Below, piece after piece: positions 25,116 to 35,321 of a stretch of 64,000 bases of DNA. The DNA is taken from the NCBI RefSeq assembly GCF_005280735.1, contig NZ_CP040077.1, positions 4,650,001 to 4,714,000 on the forward strand. The letters are read 5' to 3'. The translations under genes were made by a program, and so were the position numbers. Each line of letters opens with the position of its first letter. Position 1 is the stretch's first letter. Source of the stretch: Trinickia violacea (GTDB lineage Bacteria > Pseudomonadota > Gammaproteobacteria > Burkholderiales > Burkholderiaceae). The notes beneath the pieces were generated by a model. It searched no databases, was not told the DNA's origin, and saw only the letters and a program-made list of their open reading frames with translations.

Positions 25116-26270
25116 TTAAATCGAGCAAAGGCGGCGAGCGCCTTCGATCAGCGTCGCGTCGTCCTTCGAAAAGCTCAGGCGGATTAGGCCCTCGTCGGTG
25201 CCGTCCGTATAGAACGCGGACAGCGGAATCGTCGCCACGCGGGCGTCGCGGATCAGGCGCAGCACGAAATCGCTGTCGCTTTCGCCGGAGAAGTGACGGA
25301 AGCGCGCGAGCATGAAAAAGCTGCCTTCGCTCGGCAGCAACTCGAAGCGCGATTCGGCCAGCGCGTGCGCGAGCAGGTCGCGTTTCTTCTGATAGAAATC
25401 GGAGAGGCCGAGATAGCTTTGCGGTTCGGCAAGCGCGTCGGCGAACGCGTACTGCATCGGCGTATCGGCCGAGAACATCATGAATTGGTGGACCTTGCGA
25501 ATCTCGTCCATCAGCGCGGCCGGCGCGAGGCAGTAGCCGACCCGCCAGCCCGTCACGTGGTACGACTTGCCGAACGACGACACGATCACGCTGCGCTCGG
25601 CCAACTCGCGGTGCCGCGCCATGCTGTGATGCTTGGCGCCGTCGAACACGACGTGCTCGTACACCTCGTCGGAGAGGATCACGATATCGGTGTGGCGCGT
25701 CAGCGCTTTCAGGCGCGCGATGTCGTCGTCGCTGAAGATCGTCGCGGTCGGGTTGTGCGGCGTGTTGACGATGATCATGCGTGTCTTCGGCGTGATCGCG
25801 GCGGCGACCTCGTCCCAGTTCACGCGGAAATGCGGCAGCGACAGCTTGATCGCGACGGGCGTCGCGCCCTGCAGGCGGACGATCGGCGCGTAGCTGTCGA
25901 ATGACGGCTCGAAGTAGATCACCTCGTCGCCGGGGTGCACGAGTGCGCTGATCGTCGAGTACAAGCCTTCGCTCGCGCTCGCCGTCACGGTCACTTCGGT
26001 CGTCGCGTCGTAATGCACGCCGTAGAGGCGTTCGACCTTGTCGGCGAGCGCTTCGCGCAGCGCATCGATGCCGGACATCGGCGAGTACTGATTGTGCCCG
26101 GCGCGCATGGCGGCGGCCACGCCGTCGACGAGCTTCGGGTCGGGCGCAAAATTCGGCGCGCCTTGCGACAGGTTCAGGGCATCGTGTTCGGCCGCCAGTT
26201 GGCCGATCACCGTGAAAATCGTCGTGCCCACGTCGGGCAGTTTCGAGCGTGGGGTCCAGGCGCTCTGCAT
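25116..26270 (-). CDS. PLP-dependent aminotransferase, methionine/glutamine (YbdL, MtnE-like) type
   Basis: A 384-aa class I aminotransferase. Key blocks are LNLSQGAPNFAPDP, HNQYSPMSGIDALREALA, NTPHNPTATIF, DEVYEHVVFDG and the PLP-lysine motif SSFGKSYHVTGWRVGY. The closest described type is the methionine aminotransferase / glutamine transaminase K group, which acts on keto-methylthiobutyrate. It is first in a two-gene unit with the omega-amidase that makes the reaction irreversible. Confidence 0.9.
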   Translation of the reverse strand: MQSAWTPRSKLPDVGTTIFTVIGQLAAEHDALNLSQGAPNFAPDPKLVDGVAAAMRAGHNQYSPMSGIDALREALADKVERLYGVHYDATTEVTVTASASEGLYSTISALVHPGDEVIYFEPSFDSYAPIVRLQGATPVAIKLSLPHFRVNWDEVAAAITPKTRMIIVNTPHNPTATIFSDDDIARLKALTRHTDIVILSDEVYEHVVFDGAKHHSMARHRELAERSVIVSSFGKSYHVTGWRVGYCLAPAALMDEIRKVHQFMMFSADTPMQYAFADALAEPQSYLGLSDFYQKKRDLLAHALAESRFELLPSEGSFFMLARFRHFSGESDSDFVLRLIRDARVATIPLSAFYTDGTDEGLIRLSFSKDDATLIEGARRLCSI

Positions 26271-26441
26271 ATTCGCTCCTCCGGCGCGCGGCTTGGGGCC
26301 ACGCGGCTTACATGCTTATGAGGCCGCCAAATGCCGGCGGCCTCGTTCGAATATGCAAATTAAGCACGACCGAAAACACCGCCACAATCGAAACTTTGTC
26401 ATGCGGGGCATGCGTTTACTTCATGGCTGGAGGGGAGCGCC

Positions 26442-26473
26442 GCATTTTTCGTCCCGCGTTTTTCGTCCCTGCG

Positions 26474-26483
<10 letters not shown>
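26442..26483. repeat. Three short tandem repeats across the dbpA stop
   Basis: Three units of 13-15 bp share TTTTTCGTCC or TTATTCGTCC: 26442-26455, 26456-26470 and 26471-26483. The third contains the dbpA stop codon (26474-26476). In the two other units the stop has become AAA. Confidence 0.7.
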
Positions 26484-27877
<1,394 letters not shown>

Positions 27878-27888
27878 GGGGAATCCAG

Positions 27889-28074
27889 TTATTGAAACGG
27901 ACGGCCTTCGATCTGCTCGTAGACGACCGTGCCGTCTTCCGCGTCGAAGCGCTCGACATAGTTGCGCGCGCCGCACATCGGACAGCGGAACAGGAGCCCT
28001 TGCCCCTCGTTCTTGATGACGACGTCCGACTGCTCCCATTGAGCCTGGCAGGATTGGTTGATGCAGGTAAACAT
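27889..28074 (-). CDS. Small zinc-ribbon protein
   Basis: A 61-aa protein with two Cys pairs, CINQSC near the start and CPMC in the middle (FRCPMCGARN), that form a zinc ribbon. ATG 28074 is preceded by AAGGAG at 8 bp, which sets the start; longer in-frame versions have no such site. It lies 11 bp upstream of dbpA on the same strand and may be co-transcribed. The function is unknown. Confidence 0.8.
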   Translation of the reverse strand: MFTCINQSCQAQWEQSDVVIKNEGQGLLFRCPMCGARNYVERFDAEDGTVVYEQIEGRPFQ

Positions 28075-28322
28075 CGGTGATGCTCCTTTTGCTTCCGACT
28101 GAGGCGCTTCGCGCCCGAAACCGAGCGCAAGTGTACTCAAGAACACTAACGCACTCGGACCAGGTCGACGCTTTTTTTCCCTCTCCGCGTCAATGAAGGC
28201 ATTCGGCAGTTTTTCGAGATGACGATTTCCTTACAATCTCCTCGACACTGCTCGAACCATCGAGGTTTCCTCTGAAACTCACCGGCGGCGGAAACCTTCG
28301 CTTGAACAATTTAGGATTACGC

Positions 28323-28664
28323 ATGACAGACACCAACCAAGATCAAACGCGTTTTGAGAACGAAATCAGAGCATTCGAAGCAGAAGCGGCCAACATCGGC
28401 GCTCATCTGACAATTGATACGCGGGCACGGCTAGCGTATTCGGCACAGATCCGCGCCATGTCTGCCGAGTACGCCCAAAAAGTAAAGCTGGGTGAGCTAA
28501 CTTGGTCGCAGGCTGCGGAAGAAGCCCACAAGCTTCGAAATCTGACGATGAGCATCGTTAGAACGCGAAGTAGCCCCGTCGGGTTGGCTTTTTCTCAAAG
28601 CGTGACAGTGGGGGCCTTTGTAGGCGGTGCATTTGCTGCTATGGGTGTAAACATCTTGTGGTGA
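28323..28664 (+). CDS. Small helical protein with C-terminal glycine-rich helix; possible deleted effector
   Basis: A 113-aa protein, not confidently assigned. Residues 1-80 are charged and helical (FENEIRAFEAEAANIG, SAQIRAMSAEYAQKVKLGEL, SQAAEEAHKLRNLTMSIVR). The last ~20 residues jump to a hydrophobic Gly-rich segment, TVGAFVGGAFAAMGVNILW. From memory, related Burkholderiaceae proteins are longer, with a middle domain between these parts, so an in-frame deletion is possible. It is followed 12 bp later by a small acidic protein. Base composition is more A/T-rich than the neighbours. Confidence 0.55.
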   Translation: MTDTNQDQTRFENEIRAFEAEAANIGAHLTIDTRARLAYSAQIRAMSAEYAQKVKLGELTWSQAAEEAHKLRNLTMSIVRTRSSPVGLAFSQSVTVGAFVGGAFAAMGVNILW

Positions 28665-28676
28665 GGGAACATCTCG

Positions 28677-29135
28677 ATGCATGAGCTTGCAAGCGGAGAA
28701 TTCCGGATCGAACCGCTTCCCAACGAGGCGCTCCCGAAAAGCAGAATTTACATCGACGGTAAGCCGACCGACGCGACCGTTGCGGGGGCATACCTCGAAG
28801 CGAGTCTCCGATGGAATGATTCATTCCTGATTTTTACGACGGATGACGTTCCATTCGAGGAGATGCTCCGCATAATCTTTTTGGACGAGAATTTATCCGT
28901 CATCGACTCCGCAATGCTCGGCGCACCCTACTCGACCGGATCGTTCAGGTCATTAAAAATAAGAGATGACGATACAGTCGAATTCCGCTTCATAGGAGGA
29001 ATAACGTGGGTGCTGAAAGTATTCGAAAGAACGCAATTGAGAGTCCCCCTGATATCCGATCCCAGAGGAGTAACACGGAAATTCTCTTTTGGCTGTCGAT
29101 TTAAGATATTTGGAAAACCTCTCCCAGAAATTTAA
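28677..29135 (+). CDS. Uncharacterised 152-aa protein, immunity-like partner
   Basis: No known domain is recognised with confidence. It has no signal peptide or membrane segment and looks like a cytosolic beta-rich protein (FLIFTTDDVPFEEMLRIIFL, TVEFRFIGGITWVLKVF). GAGGG at 8 bp precedes the ATG. Pairing behind a small toxin-like gene, A/T-richer DNA (for example TCATTAAAAATAAGAGATGA) and lack of other partners fit an immunity protein. This is inference. Confidence 0.55.
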   Translation: MHELASGEFRIEPLPNEALPKSRIYIDGKPTDATVAGAYLEASLRWNDSFLIFTTDDVPFEEMLRIIFLDENLSVIDSAMLGAPYSTGSFRSLKIRDDDTVEFRFIGGITWVLKVFERTQLRVPLISDPRGVTRKFSFGCRFKIFGKPLPEI

Positions 29136-29206
29136 AAGCACTCGCCTCCGCCCTGCGCTGTGCGGAATTGGAACATTGACATCGAGCCAGCGTCATACCT
29201 AAACAT

Positions 29207-29244
29207 AAGAGCCCCGTGGCACTTCAACTTGCCACGGGGCTCTT
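29207..29244. terminator. Terminator between the islet and livJ
   Basis: Perfect stem AAGAGCCCCGTGGC with its complement (plus one A-T pair) around ACTTCAACT-like loop bases. It ends in TTT on the plus strand and in TTAT on the minus strand, and sits between convergent genes. Confidence 0.75.
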
Positions 29245-29309
29245 TCTGTTTGCAATTGGCACGTCGCGCTGCAAATCACACAGCGCGAACGTTCAGCTTC
29301 GACGCGGAA

Positions 29310-30458
29310 TTACTTCCCGCCAATGCTCTGCAACGGCGTCCACTTGCCGTCGACGACCTTGTACATCGTGATGCCGCCGTTTTTCAGGTCGCCCTTCGGG
29401 TCATACGCGAGGTGCGTCGTCGTCACAGCCGGCATGTCGGTCTGCGCCAGCACCGGCAGGTACTTTGCCGGGTCGGTCGAGTTCGCCTTCTTCATCGCCG
29501 AGAACATCGCCATCGCGCCGTCGTAGGCGTACGGCGAGTACGTCTGCACGTCTTCGTTGAAGCGCTTCTTGTACTTCGCGACGTAGTCCTTGCCGCCCGG
29601 CATGTCTTCCAGCGGGAGACCTGCGAGCGATGCGATCGTGCCGTTCGCCGCGTCGCCCGCGACTTGCAGGAACGTCGGCGTGTGGACCATTTCGCCGCCC
29701 ATCAGCGGAGCCTTCATGCCCAGCGTCTTCATCTGCTTGACCATCGGGCCCGCTTGCGAATCCGCGCCGCCGTAATAGATCAGATCCGGCTGCGCAGCCT
29801 TCAGCTTCGTCAGAATCGCCTTGAAGTCGACGGCCTTGTCGTTCGTGAATTCACGGTCGACGATCGTCGCGCCCGATGCCTTCGCAGCCTTCTCGAACTG
29901 GTCGGCGAGACCCTGGCCGTAGGCCGTGCGGTCGTCGACGATCGCGATCTTCTTCATGCCGAGGCTCTTGACCGCGAACGCGCCGGCCACCGAGCCTTGC
30001 TGCGTGTCGGAGGTCATCATGCGGAACGTGGTCTTGAAGCCTTGCGCCGTGTACTCGGGCGCCGTCGCCATCGCGATTTCGGGGATGCCCGCGTTCGCGT
30101 AGATGCGCGAAGCCGGGATCGTCGTGCCCGAGTTGAAGTGGCCGAGCATGCCCTTGATGCCGTCGTCGACGAGCTTCTGCGCGACGGTCGTGCCCGTGCG
30201 CGGGTCAGCCTGGTCGTCGGCTGCGTCGAGCACGAATTTCACCGGCTTGCCGGCGATCACCGGCTTCGTCGCGTTGATGTCTTCGATCGCGAGCGTGATG
30301 CCGTTCTTGAAGTCTGCCCCGTAGTGCGCCTGCGCGCCGGTCATCGGACCAGCAAAACCGATCTTCACTTCGTCGGCTTGTTGTGCGTGCGCAGTCCCCG
30401 CCAGCGACAGTGCGGCAACCAGCGTCGCGCCTGCCAGCTGTTTCATCGTGTGTTGCAT
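29310..30458 (-). CDS. livJ: Branched-chain amino acid ABC transporter binding protein
   Basis: A 382-aa periplasmic binding protein of the Leu/Ile/Val family. The signal peptide MKQLAGATLVAALSLAGTAHA is cleaved before QQADEVKIGFAGPMTGAQAHYG. The core has LAIEDINA and GHFNSGTTIPASRIYA, which are ligand-binding blocks of the family. AGGAG 6 bp upstream supports ATG 30458. No permease genes are adjacent; the liv cassette is at 57.8-62.7 kb. Confidence 0.93.
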   Translation of the reverse strand: MQHTMKQLAGATLVAALSLAGTAHAQQADEVKIGFAGPMTGAQAHYGADFKNGITLAIEDINATKPVIAGKPVKFVLDAADDQADPRTGTTVAQKLVDDGIKGMLGHFNSGTTIPASRIYANAGIPEIAMATAPEYTAQGFKTTFRMMTSDTQQGSVAGAFAVKSLGMKKIAIVDDRTAYGQGLADQFEKAAKASGATIVDREFTNDKAVDFKAILTKLKAAQPDLIYYGGADSQAGPMVKQMKTLGMKAPLMGGEMVHTPTFLQVAGDAANGTIASLAGLPLEDMPGGKDYVAKYKKRFNEDVQTYSPYAYDGAMAMFSAMKKANSTDPAKYLPVLAQTDMPAVTTTHLAYDPKGDLKNGGITMYKVVDGKWTPLQSIGGK

Positions 30459-30548
30459 AGCTTCTCCTAGGTACCAAGGTGGTGTTGGAGCGGCTTCGGG
30501 GTGGCCTTGCCGCTTCCGTTTTTTGAGTCGATCAGGGATGAGGGTCGC

Positions 30549-33500
30549 TCAGCCGATCGTCATCAAATTCGCATTGCCGCCTGCCGCGGCCGTGTTCACG
30601 CTGACCGAGCGCTCGGTCAGCAAGCGCTCGAGCGCGTAGTCTTCGTCGCCGTTTTCGAGCGAGCCTGCCGCCACGCCCTGAACCGAGACGATCGGGCCGG
30701 GACGCTTCGCGACTTCCTTCACGATGGCAAGCAGCTCGTCGCTGTCGCCTTCGAAGAGGACGGCGTCGAAATCGCCCTCGCTATTCTTCTTGACGCTCGC
30801 GTACGCCTTGAGCGACGCGGGCAGCGCGGCGACCAGCTGCTCGCCCGCCGCGCCCGAGAACAACGCGCGGTTGCCGGTGGCCAGCACCGCCGCGAACTGC
30901 GCGCGGGCGCCGCTTGCCGTCGTGGGCACGCAGGATACCGTACCGCGCGCGCCGAGCGTATACGTGTTGCGCTCGCCGGTCGGGCCGGGCAGCACCGCGG
31001 TTGCGCCCGCGAGCACGTGCGAGAGGTAGCCGTCGCAGCGCGCAGCCAGCGCCGGCTCGCGCTCGGCGATCAGCCAGTCGCGCAGCGCAACGAGCGGGGC
31101 GCTGGGCGCCGAACCGTTGGCGTCGCCGTTACTGTTGCCATTGCCGTTACCCGCGGCCGAGTCGACCACGAGCGCCGAAGCCAGCGACTTCGGCAGCCCA
31201 GCCGGACGCTTGGCGAGCAGACGCTGCAGATAGAGCGCGCCGCCGGCCTTCGGCCCCGTGCCCGACAAGCCTTCGCCGCCGAACGGCTGCACGCCGACCA
31301 CCGCGCCGATCACGTTGCGGTTCACATAGATGTTGCCGACGTGCGCGCGGCTGATCACGTGCGCGATCGTCTCGTCGATACGCGTGTGGATGCCGAGCGT
31401 GAGGCCGTAGCCGGTCGCCTTGATTTGCTCAAGCAGCTTGTCCAGCGCGCTGCGGCGATAGCGGATCACGTGCAGCACCGGGCCGAATACTTCGCGCTTC
31501 AACTCGTCGATGCTGTCGAGTTCGATCAGCGTCGGCGGCACGAACGTCCCTTGCGCGCAGCCCTCCGGCATCGTCAGCTGCGTGACCGAGCGGCCCTTCT
31601 CGCGCAGCGCGGCCACGTGCGTATCGATCGTGCGCTTCGCTTCGGCATCGATCACCGGGCCGACGTCGGTGGAGAGGCGATCGGGGTTGCCGATCGCGAG
31701 CTCCTGCATCGCACCCTTCAACATCGTGAGCGTGCGATCGGCGACGTCGTCCTGCAGGCACAGCACGCGCAGCGCAGAGCAGCGCTGGCCAGCCGAGTCG
31801 AACGACGACTGCAGCACGTCCGCGACCACTTGCTCGGCCAACGCCGACGAATCGACGATCATCGCGTTCTGCCCGCCCGTCTCGGCGATCAGCGGAATCG
31901 GCTTGCCGTCCGCATCGAGGCGTTCGGACAACGTCTTGTTGATGAGGCGCGCGACTTCGGTCGAACCCGTGAACATCACGGCGCGCGTGCGATGGTCGGC
32001 GACGAGCGCCGCGCCCACCGTCTCGCCGTTGCCCGGCAGCAGCTGCACCGCGCCCGCCGGCACGCCGGCTTCGCGCAGGATGCGCACCGCTTGCGCGGCG
32101 ATCAGCGGCGTCTGCTCGGCCGGCTTCGCGATGACCGTGTTGCCGGCGGCGAGCGCCGCGGCCACCTGGCCCATGAAAATCGCGAGCGGGAAGTTCCACG
32201 GGCTGATGCAGACCACGGGGCCGAGCGGCCGATGCGTATCGTTCGAAAATTCGTTGCGGATCTGCGTCGAGTAGTAGCGCAGGAAGTCGATGGCTTCGCG
32301 AATCTCGGCGACCGAGTTCGACAGCGACTTGCCCGCTTCACGCACCACGAGGCCCATCAGCGTGTGCATCTGCGCTTCGAGCAGATCGGCGGCGCGCGCG
32401 AGGCAATCGGCGCGCGCTTCGACCGGCGTCGCCTGCCAGATCGGCGCGGCGGCCACGGCGTTGGCGAGCGCGGCGCTCACGTGCTCCGAGGTCGCTTCGA
32501 CCACGGTGCCGACGAGGTCGCGATGATCGGCCGGATTGCGCACGTTGCGCGCCCCTTCGGCGCCGGCGGCAATCTCGTCGTTTTCGAGCATCGGCACCGC
32601 GCGCCACGAATGATGCGCGCTCGCCAGCAACGCTGACGACAGCGACGCCAGCCGATGTTCGTTCGACAGATCGAGCCCCATCGAATTGAGGCGCTCGGCG
32701 CCATACAGATTGCGCGGCAGCGGAATCTTCGCGTGCGGCGCGCCGAGCGGCGTGATCTTCGACGCTTCTTCGATCGGATCGGCGACGAGCTCCTTGACCG
32801 GCACGCTCTCGTCGGCGATGCGGTTCACGAACGACGTGTTCGCGCCGTTCTCGAGCAGACGGCGCACGAGGTAGGCGAGCAGCGTCTCGTGCGTGCCGAC
32901 CGGCGCATACACGCGGCACGGGCGATTCAGCTTGTCGCGGCCCGTCACTTCTTCGTAGAGCGGCTCGCCCATGCCGTGCAGGCACTGGAATTCGTATTGG
33001 CCGGGGTAGTAGTTCTGCCCAGCGAGGTGATAGATCGCCGACAGCGTGTGCGCGTTGTGCGTCGCGAACTGCGGATAGACCGCGTCGGGCGCGCCGAGCA
33101 GCTTCTTGGCGCACGCGAGGTACGACACATCGGTGTAGATCTTGCGCGTGTAGACCGGATAGCCTTCAAGGCCGTCGAGCTGCGCGCGCTTGATTTCGCT
33201 GTCCCAGTAAGCGCCCTTCACGAGCCGCACCATCACGCGATGGCGGCTGCGGCGCGCGAGATCGATCACATAGTCGATCACGAACGGGCAACGCTTCTGA
33301 TACGCCTGCACGACGAAGCCGATGCCGTTCCAGCCCGCCAGCTCCGGATCGAAGCACAGCGCTTCGAGCAAATCGAGCGACAGCTCGAGGCGGTCCGCTT
33401 CTTCGGCGTCGATATTGAGGCCGATGTCGTAGCGGCGCGCGAGGATCGCGAGCGTGCGCACGCGCGGCAGCAGCTCGCTCATCGTGCGCTCCTGCTGCGA

Positions 33501-34508
33501 GCGCGAGTAGCGCGGATGCAGCGCCGACAGCTTGATCGAGATGCCCGGGCCTTCGTAGATGCCGCGCCCGCCGGCCGCCTTGCCGATCGCGTGGATGGCC
33601 TGCTCGTACGAGGCGTAGTAGCGCTGCGCATCCTCTTCGGTCGTCGCCGCTTCGCCGAGCATGTCGTACGAGTAGCGGAAGCCGCGCGCCTCGTACTTGC
33701 GGCTGTTCGCGAGCGCTTCGGAGATGTTTTCGCCGGTGACGAACTGCTCGCCCATCAAGCGCATCGCCATATCGACGCCCTTGCGGATCAGCGGCTCGCC
33801 GCCCTTGCCGATCAGGCGCGTGAGCGCCGACGACAGGCCCGCTTCGCTGTTGGTCGTCACGAGCTTGCCGGTGATCATCAAGCCCCAGGTCGCCGCGTTG
33901 ACGAACAGCGACGGCGCGTGCCCGACGTGCGATTTCCAGTCGCCCTTGCTGATCTTGTCGCGGATCAGCGCGTCGCGCGTCGCGCGATCGGGAATGCGCA
34001 ACAGCGCTTCGGCGAGGCACATCAGCGCGACGCCTTCCTGGCTCGACAGCGAAAACTCGTGGATCAGCCCTTCGACGCCGCCGCCCGTGCGCTTCGCGCG
34101 CAAGTTTTCGACGAGCTTGGTCGCCATGGCCTCCACGTCGGGGGCGAGATTCGCCGGCAGGCGCGCCTGACCGATCAGGAACGGCAAGCACTCCGGTTCC
34201 GGCCGGCGGTACGCCGCCGTGATCGCCGCGCGCAGCACCGATTGCGGTTGCACGTTCTGCGCGAAATCGAGGAACGGGTGCAGCGTGCCGTCTTCGTCGG
34301 ATTCGCCATTGGCGCCGTCGGCAAGATCGGCCGTGCCGACGTGACCGGACAACTCAGCCGGCAACTGGCCGTGCTCGATTTTCTCGAGGTAGGCAAAGAT
34401 CGCCTGCTTGATGAGCCAGTGCGGGGTGCGCTCCAGACGGTTCGCGGCGTCTTTGAGCCGCGCGCGGAGGATGTCGTCGACTTTGACGCCTAACGTGGTG
34501 CTAGCCAT
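30549..34508 (-). CDS. putA: Trifunctional proline utilisation protein PutA
   Basis: A 1319-aa protein that oxidises proline to glutamate and represses its own genes. The N-terminal ribbon-helix-helix (VKVDDILRARLKDAANRLER) is the DNA-binding domain. The proline dehydrogenase domain (GGRGIYEGPGISIKLSALHP) uses FAD. The P5C dehydrogenase domain has VCISPWNFPLAIFMGQVAAA and the catalytic Cys in FDSAGQRCSALRVLC. A C-terminal extension follows. MASTTLG at 34508 is preferred to the upstream in-frame ATG because AAGGA precedes it. putP is not in the window. Confidence 0.96.
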   Translation of the reverse strand: MASTTLGVKVDDILRARLKDAANRLERTPHWLIKQAIFAYLEKIEHGQLPAELSGHVGTADLADGANGESDEDGTLHPFLDFAQNVQPQSVLRAAITAAYRRPEPECLPFLIGQARLPANLAPDVEAMATKLVENLRAKRTGGGVEGLIHEFSLSSQEGVALMCLAEALLRIPDRATRDALIRDKISKGDWKSHVGHAPSLFVNAATWGLMITGKLVTTNSEAGLSSALTRLIGKGGEPLIRKGVDMAMRLMGEQFVTGENISEALANSRKYEARGFRYSYDMLGEAATTEEDAQRYYASYEQAIHAIGKAAGGRGIYEGPGISIKLSALHPRYSRSQQERTMSELLPRVRTLAILARRYDIGLNIDAEEADRLELSLDLLEALCFDPELAGWNGIGFVVQAYQKRCPFVIDYVIDLARRSRHRVMVRLVKGAYWDSEIKRAQLDGLEGYPVYTRKIYTDVSYLACAKKLLGAPDAVYPQFATHNAHTLSAIYHLAGQNYYPGQYEFQCLHGMGEPLYEEVTGRDKLNRPCRVYAPVGTHETLLAYLVRRLLENGANTSFVNRIADESVPVKELVADPIEEASKITPLGAPHAKIPLPRNLYGAERLNSMGLDLSNEHRLASLSSALLASAHHSWRAVPMLENDEIAAGAEGARNVRNPADHRDLVGTVVEATSEHVSAALANAVAAAPIWQATPVEARADCLARAADLLEAQMHTLMGLVVREAGKSLSNSVAEIREAIDFLRYYSTQIRNEFSNDTHRPLGPVVCISPWNFPLAIFMGQVAAALAAGNTVIAKPAEQTPLIAAQAVRILREAGVPAGAVQLLPGNGETVGAALVADHRTRAVMFTGSTEVARLINKTLSERLDADGKPIPLIAETGGQNAMIVDSSALAEQVVADVLQSSFDSAGQRCSALRVLCLQDDVADRTLTMLKGAMQELAIGNPDRLSTDVGPVIDAEAKRTIDTHVAALREKGRSVTQLTMPEGCAQGTFVPPTLIELDSIDELKREVFGPVLHVIRYRRSALDKLLEQIKATGYGLTLGIHTRIDETIAHVISRAHVGNIYVNRNVIGAVVGVQPFGGEGLSGTGPKAGGALYLQRLLAKRPAGLPKSLASALVVDSAAGNGNGNSNGDANGSAPSAPLVALRDWLIAEREPALAARCDGYLSHVLAGATAVLPGPTGERNTYTLGARGTVSCVPTTASGARAQFAAVLATGNRALFSGAAGEQLVAALPASLKAYASVKKNSEGDFDAVLFEGDSDELLAIVKEVAKRPGPIVSVQGVAAGSLENGDEDYALERLLTERSVSVNTAAAGGNANLMTIG

Positions 34509-34796
34509 GGTTCCTTCGTTTGCCGCGCTGGGATGCGGCGAAATGACCAAAAAGTTGGCCGAATCCTACGCCTTCAAATTAAAAGGTGCAACCAAATATG
34601 GGATAAGGTTGCACCCCGCGCAGAGCCTTGAGTGGTAAGGCTTACCGGGAAATGGCTCCGGCTGGGGCTCTTAGGGTTGCGCTCGGTATTTTCCCTGAGC
34701 GGAAATCGTTATCATCGCCCTCTTCGTGGGCAAAACCGTGCCGTTAACCCAGGAACGGGGTGTAGCGCACGGTGCGCAGCACGAAAGGAGAAGCAA

Positions 34797-34982
34797 ATGG
34801 AGAAGTGGATTGTGATCGGCGGCATTTGGGCGATGTCCGTCGCGTGCCTCGTGCTGTTCGTGCGCGGCGCCTCGCCGGCGCATACCCGGGCGCTCGCCAT
34901 GGCGCGCTCGCGCGAGGAACGACGCCGCAAGGCTGAGCTCGATAATCAAGCTCAGTCGTCTGCCGAGCCGAAGGGCACCTAA
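34797..34982 (+). CDS. Small single-pass membrane protein, uncharacterised
   Basis: A 61-aa protein. Residues 4-24 (WIVIGGIWAMSVACLVLFVRG) form one membrane helix, and the rest is a charged cytoplasmic tail (RSREERRRKAELDNQAQ). AAAGGAG at 34784-34790 gives a strong ribosome site 6 bp before ATG 34797. No known domain. It stands alone between divergent putA and convergent priA. Confidence 0.7.
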   Translation: MEKWIVIGGIWAMSVACLVLFVRGASPAHTRALAMARSREERRRKAELDNQAQSSAEPKGT

Positions 34983-35321
34983 GCCGAAGAAGATAGCGGG
35001 AAGTGCGCAAGTCACGGGGAGAACCGAGCGCACAGATCGTCGAGAGAGACCCGCTGGCCGTGCAAACGGCACAGACCACCATCGGCGACGCTCGCACCAA
35101 ACCCCGAACCCAAAGCAGCGAGGCCCAAAATGCTTTGCTCGAAAGAATGCCGTTTGTCCGCGCGGTACCGGCAGCCGCAACAACGGGGACGCAGGCCGAC
35201 ACCAGCCTGTGCGAGACCACTCACGACCCCTGCTCCAAGCTACGCCAACCGAGTGCGAACCCGGGCGCGGACCGCGCGCAACCGGCTGCGATATTGACCG
35301 CGCCGCCCGCTGGCTGGAGCG
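34983..35321. other. Intergenic region before the priA stop
   Basis: I see no supported gene in these 339 bp. Open frames exist on both strands but lack ribosome sites and recognisable motifs. Confidence 0.5.

Noticed and set aside
26320..26344. A GAGGCCGCC/GGCGGCCTC hairpin between dbpA and the aminotransferase.
   Set aside because: No T tract on either strand and not placed after a gene end, so I do not call it a terminator.
32655..34493. Very long open frames opposite putA, livH, atpD, priA and others.
   Set aside because: They are mirror effects of GC-rich codon bias, with Arg/Ala/His-rich products, no ribosome sites and no motifs.
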